Assembly (NCBI GenBank): GCA_002297865.1
Contig: DBKX01000241.1
Location: 1-14,889 of the forward strand
DNA: 14,889 nt
DNA from: Lachnoclostridium sp. UBA739
GTDB lineage: Bacteria; Bacillota_A; Clostridia; Lachnospirales; Lachnospiraceae
Direction of reading: 5' to 3'
Shown here piece by piece: positions 7,263 to 14,296 of the stretch. Both the position numbers and the translations under genes were made by a program. Each line of letters opens with the position of its first letter. The first letter of the stretch is position 1. The notes under the pieces were generated by a model. It was not told where the DNA came from, searched no databases, and saw nothing but the letters and a program-made list of their open reading frames with translations.

Positions 7263-7379
7263 CTCAGAAGTTTGACCGTTTAATAATCAAAGAATACCCT
7301 GCAGACCGTATAAAACCTGCCGCAAATTGAATACAAAATAATCCATTCCATCCCATGTCCGTCAAGTATTTTCTTTTCT

Positions 7380-7427
7380 ATCAGACTAATTTTTACAAGC
7401 TCTTCAGTGTTTACAAACATATGTTCG
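7380..7427. repeat. Right copy of 48-bp direct repeat
   Basis: Partner of 1-48, with 45 of 48 bases identical. This copy keeps a full rightward promoter (TTTACA, 17 bp, TATAAT) around its LexA box, whereas the left copy has lost the -10. It therefore looks like the copy that still serves the polymerase operon. Confidence 0.75.
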
Positions 7428-7438
7428 AGTGTTATAAT
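7410..7438 (+). promoter_or_regulatory. SOS promoter with LexA box in the spacer
   Basis: The -35 TTTACA (7410-7415) and -10 TATAAT (7433-7438) are 17 bp apart. The LexA box CAAACATATGTTCG (7414-7427) fills the spacer and overlaps the -35, so bound LexA would block RNA polymerase. DNA damage should therefore induce the two genes that follow. Confidence 0.85.
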
Positions 7439-7469
7439 GTGTCTAGAATCATTTTTATGGAGGAAGTTT

Positions 7470-7742
7470 ATGCAACAGTCAACAAAATATCCAGTGGATA
7501 TCATTGCTGCATTTAATCCAGTAGGACAGATTAAGCCATTATATCTTCGCGTTGAGAATGAATCACACGAACTAATCACAATGACGATACAAAAGATATT
7601 AACCCATAAGACTGAAAATTATGGCGGACTGCACTGCATTCATTACTACTGCGAGATTACGCAGACAGGTGGAGAACCGTTTTTTGGTGATGTGTATTAC
7701 TATATTGAAACACACAAGTGGATGATATATCATCACACTTAA
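7470..7742 (+). CDS. Conserved-looking small protein of the SOS polymerase operon
   Basis: This 90-residue protein of unknown fold has alternating hydrophobic and polar residues that suggest a beta-rich domain, and an aromatic C-terminus (YYYIETHKWMIYHHT). It has no signal peptide or membrane span. The start at 7470 is chosen because GGAGG (7459-7463) lies 6 bp before it and the start falls after the promoter; a longer frame beginning at 7407 would start upstream of the -10. It is the first gene after the LexA box and lies 33 bp before the Y-family polymerase. Small YolD-type proteins often occupy this place in Firmicutes, but YolD motifs are not recognised here. Probably an accessory to translesion synthesis by position only. 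Confidence 0.8.
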   Translation: MQQSTKYPVDIIAAFNPVGQIKPLYLRVENESHELITMTIQKILTHKTENYGGLHCIHYYCEITQTGGEPFFGDVYYYIETHKWMIYHHT

Positions 7743-7775
7743 ACAGAATTTCTAAAACGAAATGAGGTGAACCAA

Positions 7776-9029
7776 ATGAAACCAATTATTTTTCATATCG
7801 ACGTGAATAGCGCCTTCTTAAGCTGGGAAGCAGTCTATCGTCTTAAGCATCGTATGGAGTCTTTCGATCTTAGAACCATTCCATCTGCTGTCGGCGGTGA
7901 TAAGGAGAAGCGTCACGGCATTATTCTTGCCAAATCAGAACCTGCCAAGCGTTACGGTATCAAAACTGCTGAGACTCTTAATGATGCCTTGAAGAAATGC
8001 CCTGACCTTGTCATTGTTCCACCACGTTATGATTTATATGAGAAGTGTTCCAAAGCTTTCATGGATATTCTCTCAGAGTATTCACCAAAAGTGGAACAGT
8101 ATAGTATTGATGAAGCATTCGTTGATATGACCAACAGCAGTTCCTTATTTGGTTCACCTGTAGTTGTCGCCAATCTGATTAAAAACCGTATTCGTGAGGA
8201 GCTTGGATTTACAGTCAATATTGGCGTAGCTCACAATAAGCTTCTTGCTAAGATGGCATCTGATTTTAAGAAACCAGATCTTGTACACACCTTATTCGAG
8301 TGGGAGATTCCTTCTAAGATGTGGCCACTTCCTGTAGGAGACTTATTCTTTGTAGGCCGGGCAACTACCAGGAAACTTAAGAATCTTGGTATTTACACAA
8401 TTGGAGACCTTGCCCGAAGTGACTTATCCATTATCAAATCCCATCTTGGAAAGCATGGTGAATTAATTCATAATTATGCCAATGGTATTGATACTTCTCC
8501 CGTTGTAAGAGACGCACCAGCGAATAAGGGATATGGTAACTCCATCACCATTGACCATGATGTAACAGATTCTGAAGAAGCGAAGAAGATTCTGCTTTCC
8601 TTATGTGAGACCGTATGCAGTCGTCTCCGTAAAGATTCCGTTTTGATATCTGTTGCTTCTGTTTCCATTAAGAACTGTTACCTTGCAGGTGGAAGTCATC
8701 AAAAGACCCTACTCTCACCTACTAATGTGGTTCCTGAACTTCATAAACATATATGCCAACTCTTTGACGAACTATGGGATGGTTCTCCCATTCGTCAATT
8801 AGGTGTTCACACTTCCCGCGTAACCAAAGAAGGGAACCAGCAGTTAAATCTGTTTGATATGGACATGTTCGTTAGACAAAGTCATCTTGAAAAAGCAATT
8901 GATCAAATTCGTGAAAAATACGGTGAGGATTCGGTTCTACGTGCCAGCTTTATAAAAGGAGATGTTGACCATATGAGTGGAGGCATTCAGAAAGAACATC
9001 GCAATCCGGATAAGGATGATATTCTCTAA
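7776..9029 (+). CDS. dinB: Y-family DNA polymerase (DinB/Pol IV-like)
   Basis: This is an error-prone translesion polymerase. Catalytic acids are seen at D9 (FHIDVNSAF) and D112/E113 (YSIDEAFVD). F14 aligns with the ribonucleotide steric gate. RYGIKTAETL, IGVAHNKLLAKMASD and the thumb helix-hairpin-helix segment (VGRATTRKLKNLGIYTIGDLA) follow in family order. QLNLF (356-360) is a standard beta-clamp binding motif near the C-terminus. The length of 417 residues is normal. The ATG at 7776 is preferred over an in-frame GTG at 7767, because GAGGTGA ends 5 bp before the ATG and overlaps the GTG. It is the second gene of the LexA-controlled operon. The DVNSAF start differs from the DMDAFF of E. coli DinB; the gene symbol is by family, not strict orthology. 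Confidence 0.93.
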   Translation: MKPIIFHIDVNSAFLSWEAVYRLKHRMESFDLRTIPSAVGGDKEKRHGIILAKSEPAKRYGIKTAETLNDALKKCPDLVIVPPRYDLYEKCSKAFMDILSEYSPKVEQYSIDEAFVDMTNSSSLFGSPVVVANLIKNRIREELGFTVNIGVAHNKLLAKMASDFKKPDLVHTLFEWEIPSKMWPLPVGDLFFVGRATTRKLKNLGIYTIGDLARSDLSIIKSHLGKHGELIHNYANGIDTSPVVRDAPANKGYGNSITIDHDVTDSEEAKKILLSLCETVCSRLRKDSVLISVASVSIKNCYLAGGSHQKTLLSPTNVVPELHKHICQLFDELWDGSPIRQLGVHTSRVTKEGNQQLNLFDMDMFVRQSHLEKAIDQIREKYGEDSVLRASFIKGDVDHMSGGIQKEHRNPDKDDIL

Positions 9030-9037
9030 ATCTAAAA

Positions 9038-9064
9038 AGTGCGTGTTTTTCCAAAACACGCACT
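9038..9064 (-). terminator. Hairpin between convergent genes, likely terminator
   Basis: Perfect 12-bp arms AGTGCGTGTTTT (9038-9049) and AAAACACGCACT (9053-9064) with a 3-nt loop. On the minus strand it is followed by TTTTAGA, so it suits the small membrane protein gene. On the plus strand no T-tract follows, but it may still slow transcription from the polymerase gene. Confidence 0.7.
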
Positions 9065-9116
9065 CGATCTATACTCGATTCATTATTTAATCTTTCATAG
9101 GCAATAATTTTCTTCT

Positions 9117-9596
9117 TTATTCCGGCCTTTGCTTTGCCCGATTTAGAATTAACTCATCAAGCACCGACTTATACACTAGAATAATATGTGCATCGATAAA
9201 ACAGTACTTATTTACGATAAACTCAATTGTTTTATAAATAAACGCAATTGAAAGTGCAGCAATACTACATACAGTAATCCACCATAAGAATCCTTGAGAA
9301 AGGATAAGAACTATGGTCAGAATGTATGCAAACAGAACAAACATATACTGCTTGCTGATAGACAGTGCCAAATGCATACAATCAAGCAAACGTTCTAGCA
9401 TTTTTTGTAAGGTTACCATATCACGATCTTTTAACGTATTATACATGTCATCATGAATTTCCTTGTTACTCAGTTTGGTACTATCATATTTTTTTTCTAT
9501 GATCAACTTTTGATAGCAAAAGAAATATTTATTATAACGACTTGCTCCTAATTCTTTTGTAATCAGCTTTTTGAACACACTTGACAAACTATTCAC
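9117..9596 (-). CDS. Small two-helix membrane protein, function unknown
   Basis: About 160 residues. The N-terminal 80 are charged and helical. Two transmembrane segments follow at about 84-102 and 105-123 (counted from the TTG at 9599), joined by a very short turn, then a helical C-terminal tail of about 35 residues. This places both ends on the same side, presumably cytoplasmic. No recognised family. The layout recalls SLATT-type two-helix effectors, but I see no diagnostic motif. The start is uncertain: GTG at 9596 follows GAAAGG closely, and TTG at 9599 or 9587 are alternatives. It stands alone between convergent dinB and divergent upp. The 9600-9682 region upstream is AT-rich with no clear promoter. 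Confidence 0.7.
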   Translation of the reverse strand: MNSLSSVFKKLITKELGASRYNKYFFCYQKLIIEKKYDSTKLSNKEIHDDMYNTLKDRDMVTLQKMLERLLDCMHLALSISKQYMFVLFAYILTIVLILSQGFLWWITVCSIAALSIAFIYKTIEFIVNKYCFIDAHIILVYKSVLDELILNRAKQRPE

Positions 9597-9784
9597 CAAC
9601 CTTTCTTGCCTTGGTATTCCTGTTTTTTTACTAATGTTTATTATAAACTATTCTGATATTATATTATTCAAATGCCACTAAATTGTTTAAGGTTTCCAGT
9701 AACTTTCAATCACATTATTCTTTGGTTTTTCGGCATCCTGTTTTGCGCATATACACCAAAAATCCATGTTCTATTTTTTTCCCC

Positions 9785-9813
9785 TTTTCATATTTCTCTA
9801 TTAGTGATATAAT
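9785..9813 (+). promoter_or_regulatory. Extended -10 promoter of upp
   Basis: TTTTCA (9785-9790), 17 bp, then TATAAT (9808-9813) with an upstream TGA forming an extended -10. The leader to the upp start is about 37 nt, with no hairpin seen. Confidence 0.65.
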
Positions 9814-9856
9814 GTTTCGAAGCGTAAAAATAAGAACTGTAATCGGAGGTAAACAT

Positions 9857-10486
9857 ATGTCAAAAGTAACAGTCATGAACCATCCACTGATTCAACACAA
9901 AATCGGAATCATGCGAATGAAACACACATCAACAAAGGAATTTCGTGATTTGGTGTCTGAGGTAGCAATGCTTATCTGCTACGAAGCTACACGAGAACTT
10001 CCTCTAGAAGACATTGAAATAGAAACCCCGCTTGTTAAAACAACTGTGAAAGAAATTGCGGGCAAAAAATTATGTATCGTTCCAATTCTTCGTGCTGGCC
10101 TTCATATGGCAGACGGAATACTAAACTTAATACCAAACGCTAAAGTTGGTCATATTGGTATGTATCGTAACGAAGAAACTCTTGAACCGATTGAATATTT
10201 TTGTAAACTTCCACAAGACGCAAACGAACGTGAAATTTTTGTTGTAGATCCTATGCTTGCCACTGGTGGTTCTGCTATTGCAGCTTTAAATAGTTTAAAA
10301 GCAAGAGGTATTCAGAAAATGCATTTTCTATGTCTAATTGCAGCACCTGAAGGTGTAAAAGCATTACAGGAAGCTCATCCAGATGTAGAAATTTACATTG
10401 GTGCATTAGACGAACGTCTAAACGAAAATGGCTACATTATTCCTGGACTAGGTGATGCTGGCGACAGAATCTACGGCACCAAATAA
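9857..10486 (+). CDS. upp: Uracil phosphoribosyltransferase
   Basis: Converts uracil and PRPP to UMP in pyrimidine salvage, in the cytoplasm. The protein of 209 residues has the normal family length. The PRPP-binding loop is [10 protein letters not shown] (131-140). The C-terminal uracil-binding loop [17 protein letters not shown] is complete, and VPILRAGL (75-82) is also typical. The start at 9857 is chosen because GGAGG (9845-9849) lies 7 bp upstream and [11 protein letters not shown] is the usual N-terminus. The frame stays open to 9683, but that extension crosses the promoter and reads unlike the family. It is a single-gene unit, closed by the terminator at 10537-10580. Confidence 0.97.
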   Translation: MSKVTVMNHPLIQHKIGIMRMKHTSTKEFRDLVSEVAMLICYEATRELPLEDIEIETPLVKTTVKEIAGKKLCIVPILRAGLHMADGILNLIPNAKVGHIGMYRNEETLEPIEYFCKLPQDANEREIFVVDPMLATGGSAIAALNSLKARGIQKMHFLCLIAAPEGVKALQEAHPDVEIYIGALDERLNENGYIIPGLGDAGDRIYGTK

Positions 10487-10536
10487 TTGTACTTAAGTAA
10501 TATCTCTTTTACAGATAGCAATGAAGCAATAAATTG

Positions 10537-10580
10537 GCTCCCTCTAAATAAATTCAATTATTTAGAGGGAGCTGTTTTTT
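10537..10580 (+). terminator. Strong intrinsic terminator after upp
   Basis: Perfect 15-bp arms (10537-10551 and 10558-10572), a 6-nt loop, then a TTTTTT tract at 10575-10580. It touches the stop codon of the convergent galM gene. On the minus strand the stem lacks a good T-tract, so it mainly serves upp. Confidence 0.92.
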
Positions 10581-11637
10581 ACTGTACTGAGAATTTATAA
10601 ACAGTTACAGAGTTAAATTCCTCTTCCGCTTTTAAAACACTGTTTGGAAAGTTTGGTGTGTTAATTGCGTTAGGGAAGTTCTGTGTTTCAAAGCAAATTG
10701 CATCGTATGGTTTATAGGTTGCACCATCTTTGCAGTTACTCTGATTTAGGTTGTTGCCTGTATAAATCTGTATGCCTGGACGATCTGTATAGACTTCCAT
10801 GAGTCTGCCACTCTTCTCATCCCACAATTTTGCAACCAATTCTGCATCATCATCTTGTCCTTGATGAAGAACAAAGTTGTGATCATAACCTTTTCCTTGA
10901 TGTAACGGTTTATAATCTGCATGAATATCCTGGCCGATTTTCTTCATGGTACGAAAATCCATTGGAGTGCCTTCTACATCTAGGAACTCACCAGTTGGAA
11001 TTAAAACATCATCCGTCGGTGTAAACTGGTCTGCATAAAGTTCTACTTTCTGCTCCAAAACAGAACCACTTGCATGTCCAGCAAGATTGAAATAAGAATG
11101 ATTTGTAAAGTTAATAACGGTATCTTTATCTGATACCCCCATGTACTCAATCACTAATTCATTGTCTTCTGTTAAGGTATATGTTACAGTCACATCAAGA
11201 TTTCCTGGGAACCCCTGTTCCATATCCTTGCTAAGTCTTGAGAACTCTACAGAGAAAGAATCTTCTTCCTCAAAGGAATCTGCTTCATACACTACCTTAT
11301 TGTAAGCTGGACTTCCACTATGAAGATTATTTCCATTATTATTTTTCTCAAGCTCATAAGTTACGCCATTTAATTCAAATTTTGCATCTTTAATACGATT
11401 TGCATGTCTACCGATGAAAGCTCCTAAACTAGAACTATCATTTACATATCCATCCAAATCATCATAACCAAGTACCACATCTTTCATATTTCCATTTTTG
11501 TCTGGTACTAAAATATTCTTAATAACTGCCCCGTAATTAAGCAAGGATACTTCCATACCATTTTTGTTTTTTAAAGTATAAACATTAACCTGCTCTCCTG
11601 TTTTCAATTTGCCAAATGGCTTAACTGTTAACTTCAT
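10579..11637 (-). CDS. galM: Aldose 1-epimerase (galactose mutarotase)
   Basis: Interconverts alpha and beta anomers of galactose or glucose, feeding the Leloir pathway in the cytoplasm. Catalytic residues of the family are all present: H106 in NNLHSGSP, H180 in TNHSYFNLAGH as the general acid, and E317 in CFETQNFPNAIN as the general base. R81 in GRHANRI is also conserved. The length of 352 residues is normal and there is no signal peptide. The ATG at 11637 lies inside the end of the PAS gene (17-bp overlap), so the two are co-transcribed and probably translationally coupled. No galK or galT is near. The gene shares its 3' end with the upp terminator. Confidence 0.96.
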   Translation of the reverse strand: MKLTVKPFGKLKTGEQVNVYTLKNKNGMEVSLLNYGAVIKNILVPDKNGNMKDVVLGYDDLDGYVNDSSSLGAFIGRHANRIKDAKFELNGVTYELEKNNNGNNLHSGSPAYNKVVYEADSFEEEDSFSVEFSRLSKDMEQGFPGNLDVTVTYTLTEDNELVIEYMGVSDKDTVINFTNHSYFNLAGHASGSVLEQKVELYADQFTPTDDVLIPTGEFLDVEGTPMDFRTMKKIGQDIHADYKPLHQGKGYDHNFVLHQGQDDDAELVAKLWDEKSGRLMEVYTDRPGIQIYTGNNLNQSNCKDGATYKPYDAICFETQNFPNAINTPNFPNSVLKAEEEFNSVTVYKFSVQ

Positions 11638-12751
11638 TTACTACACCTCTCTCATATTTCTTTTCTAAGTCTTTATAACACTCTTCTGGAAGGACATAAA
11701 ACATTCCCTCCCTTAGATATGTGTTTCCCTCCAATACTATAGAATATGTCTTATCTTCAATCCAGACATATCTTCCATTCCCTTTTCGAATTCGGTAAGT
11801 TAAAACTGGTAATTCCTGTTTTCCATTATCCATACAGGCTTTCAGTTCATGTTCTATTCTTTCATAATCCATAGGATGTAGAATCCTGCCCCACATAATA
11901 ACGCCACTGTAAACTTCATGAATGGCATAACCAAACTGTGAAAAATTAGATGACACATATTCAATTGGCCATCCTTCTTGCATCTTCCAGCTCACTACAT
12001 ATTTATTATGCTGGCTTAAAATTCGGCTCAAAATCTGTTTTTGTCTAAGAGTCGTATCAAATAAACCTTTATATTCGTCTCGATTTAAGATAATATTATA
12101 AATTCCAAGAATGCCTATCGCTTCTCCATCACGATCCAAAACAGGAATCCGATTGATTCTAATAAAATAATCTTTTCTTCCCTTTGGTCTAATCGTATGT
12201 ATTGCGTTAATTTCAGCCTCCTTAGTTCGAAGTATATTTTCCTCTGATAATTGAATGTACTTTGCGACCTCTTCTTCCATAAAATCTTCATTCCTAAAAT
12301 TACTACATAACTCTACGTTATTATCCAGAAGAAAATGACGATTGGCTACTAAAAATATACCTTCAGAAGTTTTATAAAATAATCTTGGAACTAAAAGTGA
12401 CATATATTTTTCATACATCGCCTTATAAGACTGTTCAAAAAAGCAAACTGTAACATGCTGATTCTCATACGGGATTACATTGACCTGTATATCAACCTCT
12501 AACTCTTGTACACCTCTATGAATCTCTACATTGTAAAAAAACTGTCTTCTTTGTTCGATAATTCCCCGGCGAAGCCATGCTTTATAATTCTCGCCAACTA
12601 ACTCCTTTACATTTTGGGTCTCATTTCCAACAATCTTTTCCGCATTGTGATTCTTAGCAATAATTCTTCCAGTTTTATTGATAAAAATAATGATAGGGAA
12701 ATCAACATAACTAGCTAAGTCCTGAAACATCTTTTGGGCATTCACTTTCAT
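11621..12751 (-). CDS. PAS-domain protein without output domain
   Basis: The protein of 376 residues appears to hold three PAS-like units: about 5-110 (FINKTGRIIAKNHNAEKIVG), about 135-225 (ending in LDRDGEAIGILGIYNI) and about 250-365. The last is a PAS_3-like fold with ILHPMDYERI and YRIRKGNGRYVWIEDKTY. No kinase, GGDEF, EAL, HTH or other output domain follows, and there is no transmembrane segment, so it should act through a partner in the cytoplasm. GAGGT lies 7 bp before the ATG. It overlaps galM by 17 bp, which suggests a sensory role tied to sugar metabolism, but this is only context. Ligand unknown. Confidence 0.8.
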   Translation of the reverse strand: MKVNAQKMFQDLASYVDFPIIIFINKTGRIIAKNHNAEKIVGNETQNVKELVGENYKAWLRRGIIEQRRQFFYNVEIHRGVQELEVDIQVNVIPYENQHVTVCFFEQSYKAMYEKYMSLLVPRLFYKTSEGIFLVANRHFLLDNNVELCSNFRNEDFMEEEVAKYIQLSEENILRTKEAEINAIHTIRPKGRKDYFIRINRIPVLDRDGEAIGILGIYNIILNRDEYKGLFDTTLRQKQILSRILSQHNKYVVSWKMQEGWPIEYVSSNFSQFGYAIHEVYSGVIMWGRILHPMDYERIEHELKACMDNGKQELPVLTYRIRKGNGRYVWIEDKTYSIVLEGNTYLREGMFYVLPEECYKDLEKKYERGVVNEVNS

Positions 12752-12795
12752 TCAAGGTACCTCACTAATTTACTTTCCTATTTGTTTCACATTTC

Positions 12796-12823
12796 ATTAT
12801 AACAAAAGAAATCAGTAACGCAA
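12796..12823 (-). promoter_or_regulatory. Promoter of the PAS-galM pair
   Basis: On the minus strand TTGCGT (12823-12818), 16 bp, then TATAAT (12801-12796) with an upstream TGT that forms an extended -10. It lies about 45 bp before the PAS gene ATG. Confidence 0.65.
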
Positions 12824-12860
12824 GAAATTATTTCTTAATTACTCTATAAAAATCCAAATT

Positions 12861-13553
12861 TTAAAAGTTTTCTTTAAATTCTCCACAAAATATACAATTC
12901 TTATTGTCCGCCATACAATACTCACAAGGACTAACTTTTATCGGTTGTTCGGCCTGGTAACTAACCATCGCACCTATAGTTGATTTTAATGGTTCCATCA
13001 TATCTCCCTTATAACACACACCAATTTGCTCTCCATGTACTAATTCCAGCATCTTTTTTCCTTCTTCAATTGGCATTCCAAAATACCCTGGCCCAAATCC
13101 TCTAGAAAACCAGACAGTTTCAGATTCCCCAATCTGATCTCTTGTAAGTTTTCTAAAATTTTGCGTAAGTATATTACGCACAAGATCCATACAGGCATTC
13201 TGAATAAAATAGAAATTCAGCTCTCCTGCCTTATTATCCTCATAGGATTCTGGACTACAGGTAATAAGATATACCATAGCTGACTTTAACTCACATTTGG
13301 CATATTTTTCAAGCACATCACATGTTAATGATACATCGGCAAAGACAAGCCTATTATCCTCAATTTTTACTAATCCACTTTCTACATCTTCTTCATCAAA
13401 ATAAAGCAGCATTCCACGTATAGGCTTACATGCTGCAAAAAAACGCCGGACTTTTAACAAATCCACATCTATGTTTAGTTTTCGAATTGACTCATATAAT
13501 TCTGCAGTCTGAAATAGTTTCTCGTAAGAAAAATTTAGTATTTCTTCTTTCAT
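12861..13553 (-). CDS. Protein like the MetH reactivation domain, with C-terminal Cys cluster
   Basis: This resembles stand-alone versions of the cobalamin-dependent methionine synthase activation domain found in clostridia. Supporting segments are SRGFGPGYFGMPIE (150-163), like the RxxPGY SAM-binding motif, and MMEPLKSTIGAMVSYQ (185-200), like the family's PxKS..G block. The N-terminal part, with ACKPIRGMLLYF and VYLITCSPESY, fits its alpha/beta fold. C210, C213, C220 and C223 (CEYC....CIFC) form a metal or Fe-S-type cluster site not present in E. coli MetH. It may maintain a corrinoid protein in the active state; no corrinoid gene is adjacent. AAAGGA lies 7 bp before the ATG. Family call moderate. 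Confidence 0.65.
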   Translation of the reverse strand: MKEEILNFSYEKLFQTAELYESIRKLNIDVDLLKVRRFFAACKPIRGMLLYFDEEDVESGLVKIEDNRLVFADVSLTCDVLEKYAKCELKSAMVYLITCSPESYEDNKAGELNFYFIQNACMDLVRNILTQNFRKLTRDQIGESETVWFSRGFGPGYFGMPIEEGKKMLELVHGEQIGVCYKGDMMEPLKSTIGAMVSYQAEQPIKVSPCEYCMADNKNCIFCGEFKENF

Positions 13554-13594
13554 GGTTTTATCCTTTTTGTAAAGAACATATATAAAATTTTATG

Positions 13595-13630
13595 CTATAT
13601 ACAACTACATAGTTCATATAGTTCTATATA
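13595..13630. repeat. AT-rich imperfect dyad upstream of the MetH-like gene
   Basis: CTATATACAACTA on one side and TAGTTCTATATA on the other form an imperfect inverted repeat between the cspA-side terminator and the gene at 13553. It could be an operator or part of the promoter; composition alone may explain it. Confidence 0.3.
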
Positions 13631-13634
13631 ACAT

Positions 13635-13666
13635 AAAAAAGGTTATCCGAAGGGATAACCTTTTTT
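13635..13666 (-). terminator. Bidirectional intrinsic terminator
   Basis: GGTTATCC (13641-13648), a 4-nt loop, GGATAACC (13653-13660), with A6 before and T6 after on the plus strand. It therefore has a U-tract in both directions and should end transcripts from cspA before the next minus-strand gene. Confidence 0.9.
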
Positions 13667-13771
13667 AATCAACTTCGTTCTAACAATATAACACTTAATC
13701 CGTATAAACTTAAAAATCAAAATATATCTAAATTAGCATCTAAATAATCAAACTTTAAAATCTATAAGAAT

Positions 13772-13795
13772 AAAGGTACACTGTAAACTACCTTT
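13772..13795 (-). terminator. Weak hairpin directly after cspA stop
   Basis: Arms AAAGGTA (13772-13778) and TACCTTT (13789-13795) with a 10-nt loop, just past the cspA stop codon. The following minus-strand bases are only moderately T-rich, so it may be a stability hairpin backed up by the stronger terminator at 13635-13666. Confidence 0.4.
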
Positions 13796-13797
13796 GA

Positions 13798-13998
13798 TTA
13801 CGCAATTGTTACATTAGTTGCTTGAGGTCCTTTAGCACCTTCAATAACATCGAATTCAACTGCTTGGCCTTCTTCAAGAGATTTGAAACCATCCATGTTT
13901 AATCCTGTGTAGTGTACAAAGATGTCACTTCCTGTTTCATCTGAAATAAAACCATATCCTTTTTGATTGTTGAACCACTTTACGGTACCTTTGTTCAT
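13798..13998 (-). CDS. Cold shock protein (CspA/CspB family)
   Basis: A 66-residue single OB-fold RNA chaperone that binds single-stranded nucleic acid and melts mRNA structure. RNP1 is KGYGFI (13-18) and RNP2 is DIFVHY (25-30). The N-terminus [10 protein letters not shown] and the C-terminal GPQATNVTI are classical. GGAGG lies 7 bp before the ATG. The 5' leader from the predicted promoter is only about 43 nt, much shorter than the long thermosensing leader of E. coli cspA, which argues for simple constitutive transcription. Monocistronic, closed by the hairpins downstream. The exact paralogue letter cannot be assigned. Confidence 0.97.
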   Translation of the reverse strand: MNKGTVKWFNNQKGYGFISDETGSDIFVHYTGLNMDGFKSLEEGQAVEFDVIEGAKGPQATNVTIA

Positions 13999-14048
13999 AA
14001 TAATTCCTCCAATAATAAATAATCATTGCGATGTCTCACAATGAAGAT

Positions 14049-14077
14049 AGTATACCATCTTTCGGTAGTTAAGTCAA
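14049..14077 (-). promoter_or_regulatory. Promoter of the cold shock gene
   Basis: On the minus strand TTGACT (14077-14072), 17 bp, TATACT (14054-14049): a strong near-consensus promoter. It lies about 50 bp before the start codon. Confidence 0.8.
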
Positions 14078-14167
14078 ACTCTTCTTTCTTATTTTAAATC
14101 ATTAAAGTAGTAATATGTTATCAAATTTTATATAAATTGTTAATTTTAGTAACTTATTATCCTGATC

Positions 14168-14196
14168 TTGTTTTGCGTAACTTTTTGTGATATATT
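14168..14196 (+). promoter_or_regulatory. Possible lrgAB promoter
   Basis: TTGTTT (14168-14173), 17 bp, then TATATT (14191-14196) with TGA just upstream as an extended -10. Transcription would give a leader of about 95 nt containing the hairpin at 14239-14272. The region is very AT-rich, so chance matches are likely. Confidence 0.45.
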
Positions 14197-14238
14197 TTTA
14201 CTGTTTTTCTAATAATAAATAATATCAATTAACATCAT

Positions 14239-14272
14239 GCCCTTTCAAAACTCCTTTAGGCTTTGGAAGGGC
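14239..14272 (+). promoter_or_regulatory. Leader hairpin before lrgA with anti-Shine-Dalgarno loop
   Basis: Arms GCCCTTTCAAA (14239-14249) and TTTGGAAGGGC (14262-14272) pair over 11 positions with one G-U. The 12-nt loop contains CTCCTT (14251-14256), complementary to the AAGGAG of lrgA (14282-14287). It is followed by AAATCTTTT, a poor T-tract, so it could be either a weak attenuator or a translation-control element. Confidence 0.45.
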
Positions 14273-14296
14273 AAATCTTTTAAGGAGCATTAAATT

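Larger units (their letters stand above)
7114..7469. other. Intergenic region between RiPP operon and SOS operon
   Basis: This 356-bp stretch holds the RiPP operon leader and promoter (7114-7262), then about 117 bp without recognisable content (7263-7379), then the right repeat copy with the LexA-controlled promoter. On the minus strand a 46-codon frame (7420-7280) starts with the same residues as the left-edge frame and then ends; it may be a truncated remnant of that gene. Confidence 0.5.

Noticed and set aside
7407..7469. Upstream start for the 90-aa SOS protein
   Set aside because: It would begin before the -10 box, so it would not be on the mRNA from the SOS promoter.
9683..9856. In-frame N-terminal extension of upp
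   Set aside because: It crosses a good promoter and leader, lacks a ribosome binding site, and is unlike the family N-terminus.
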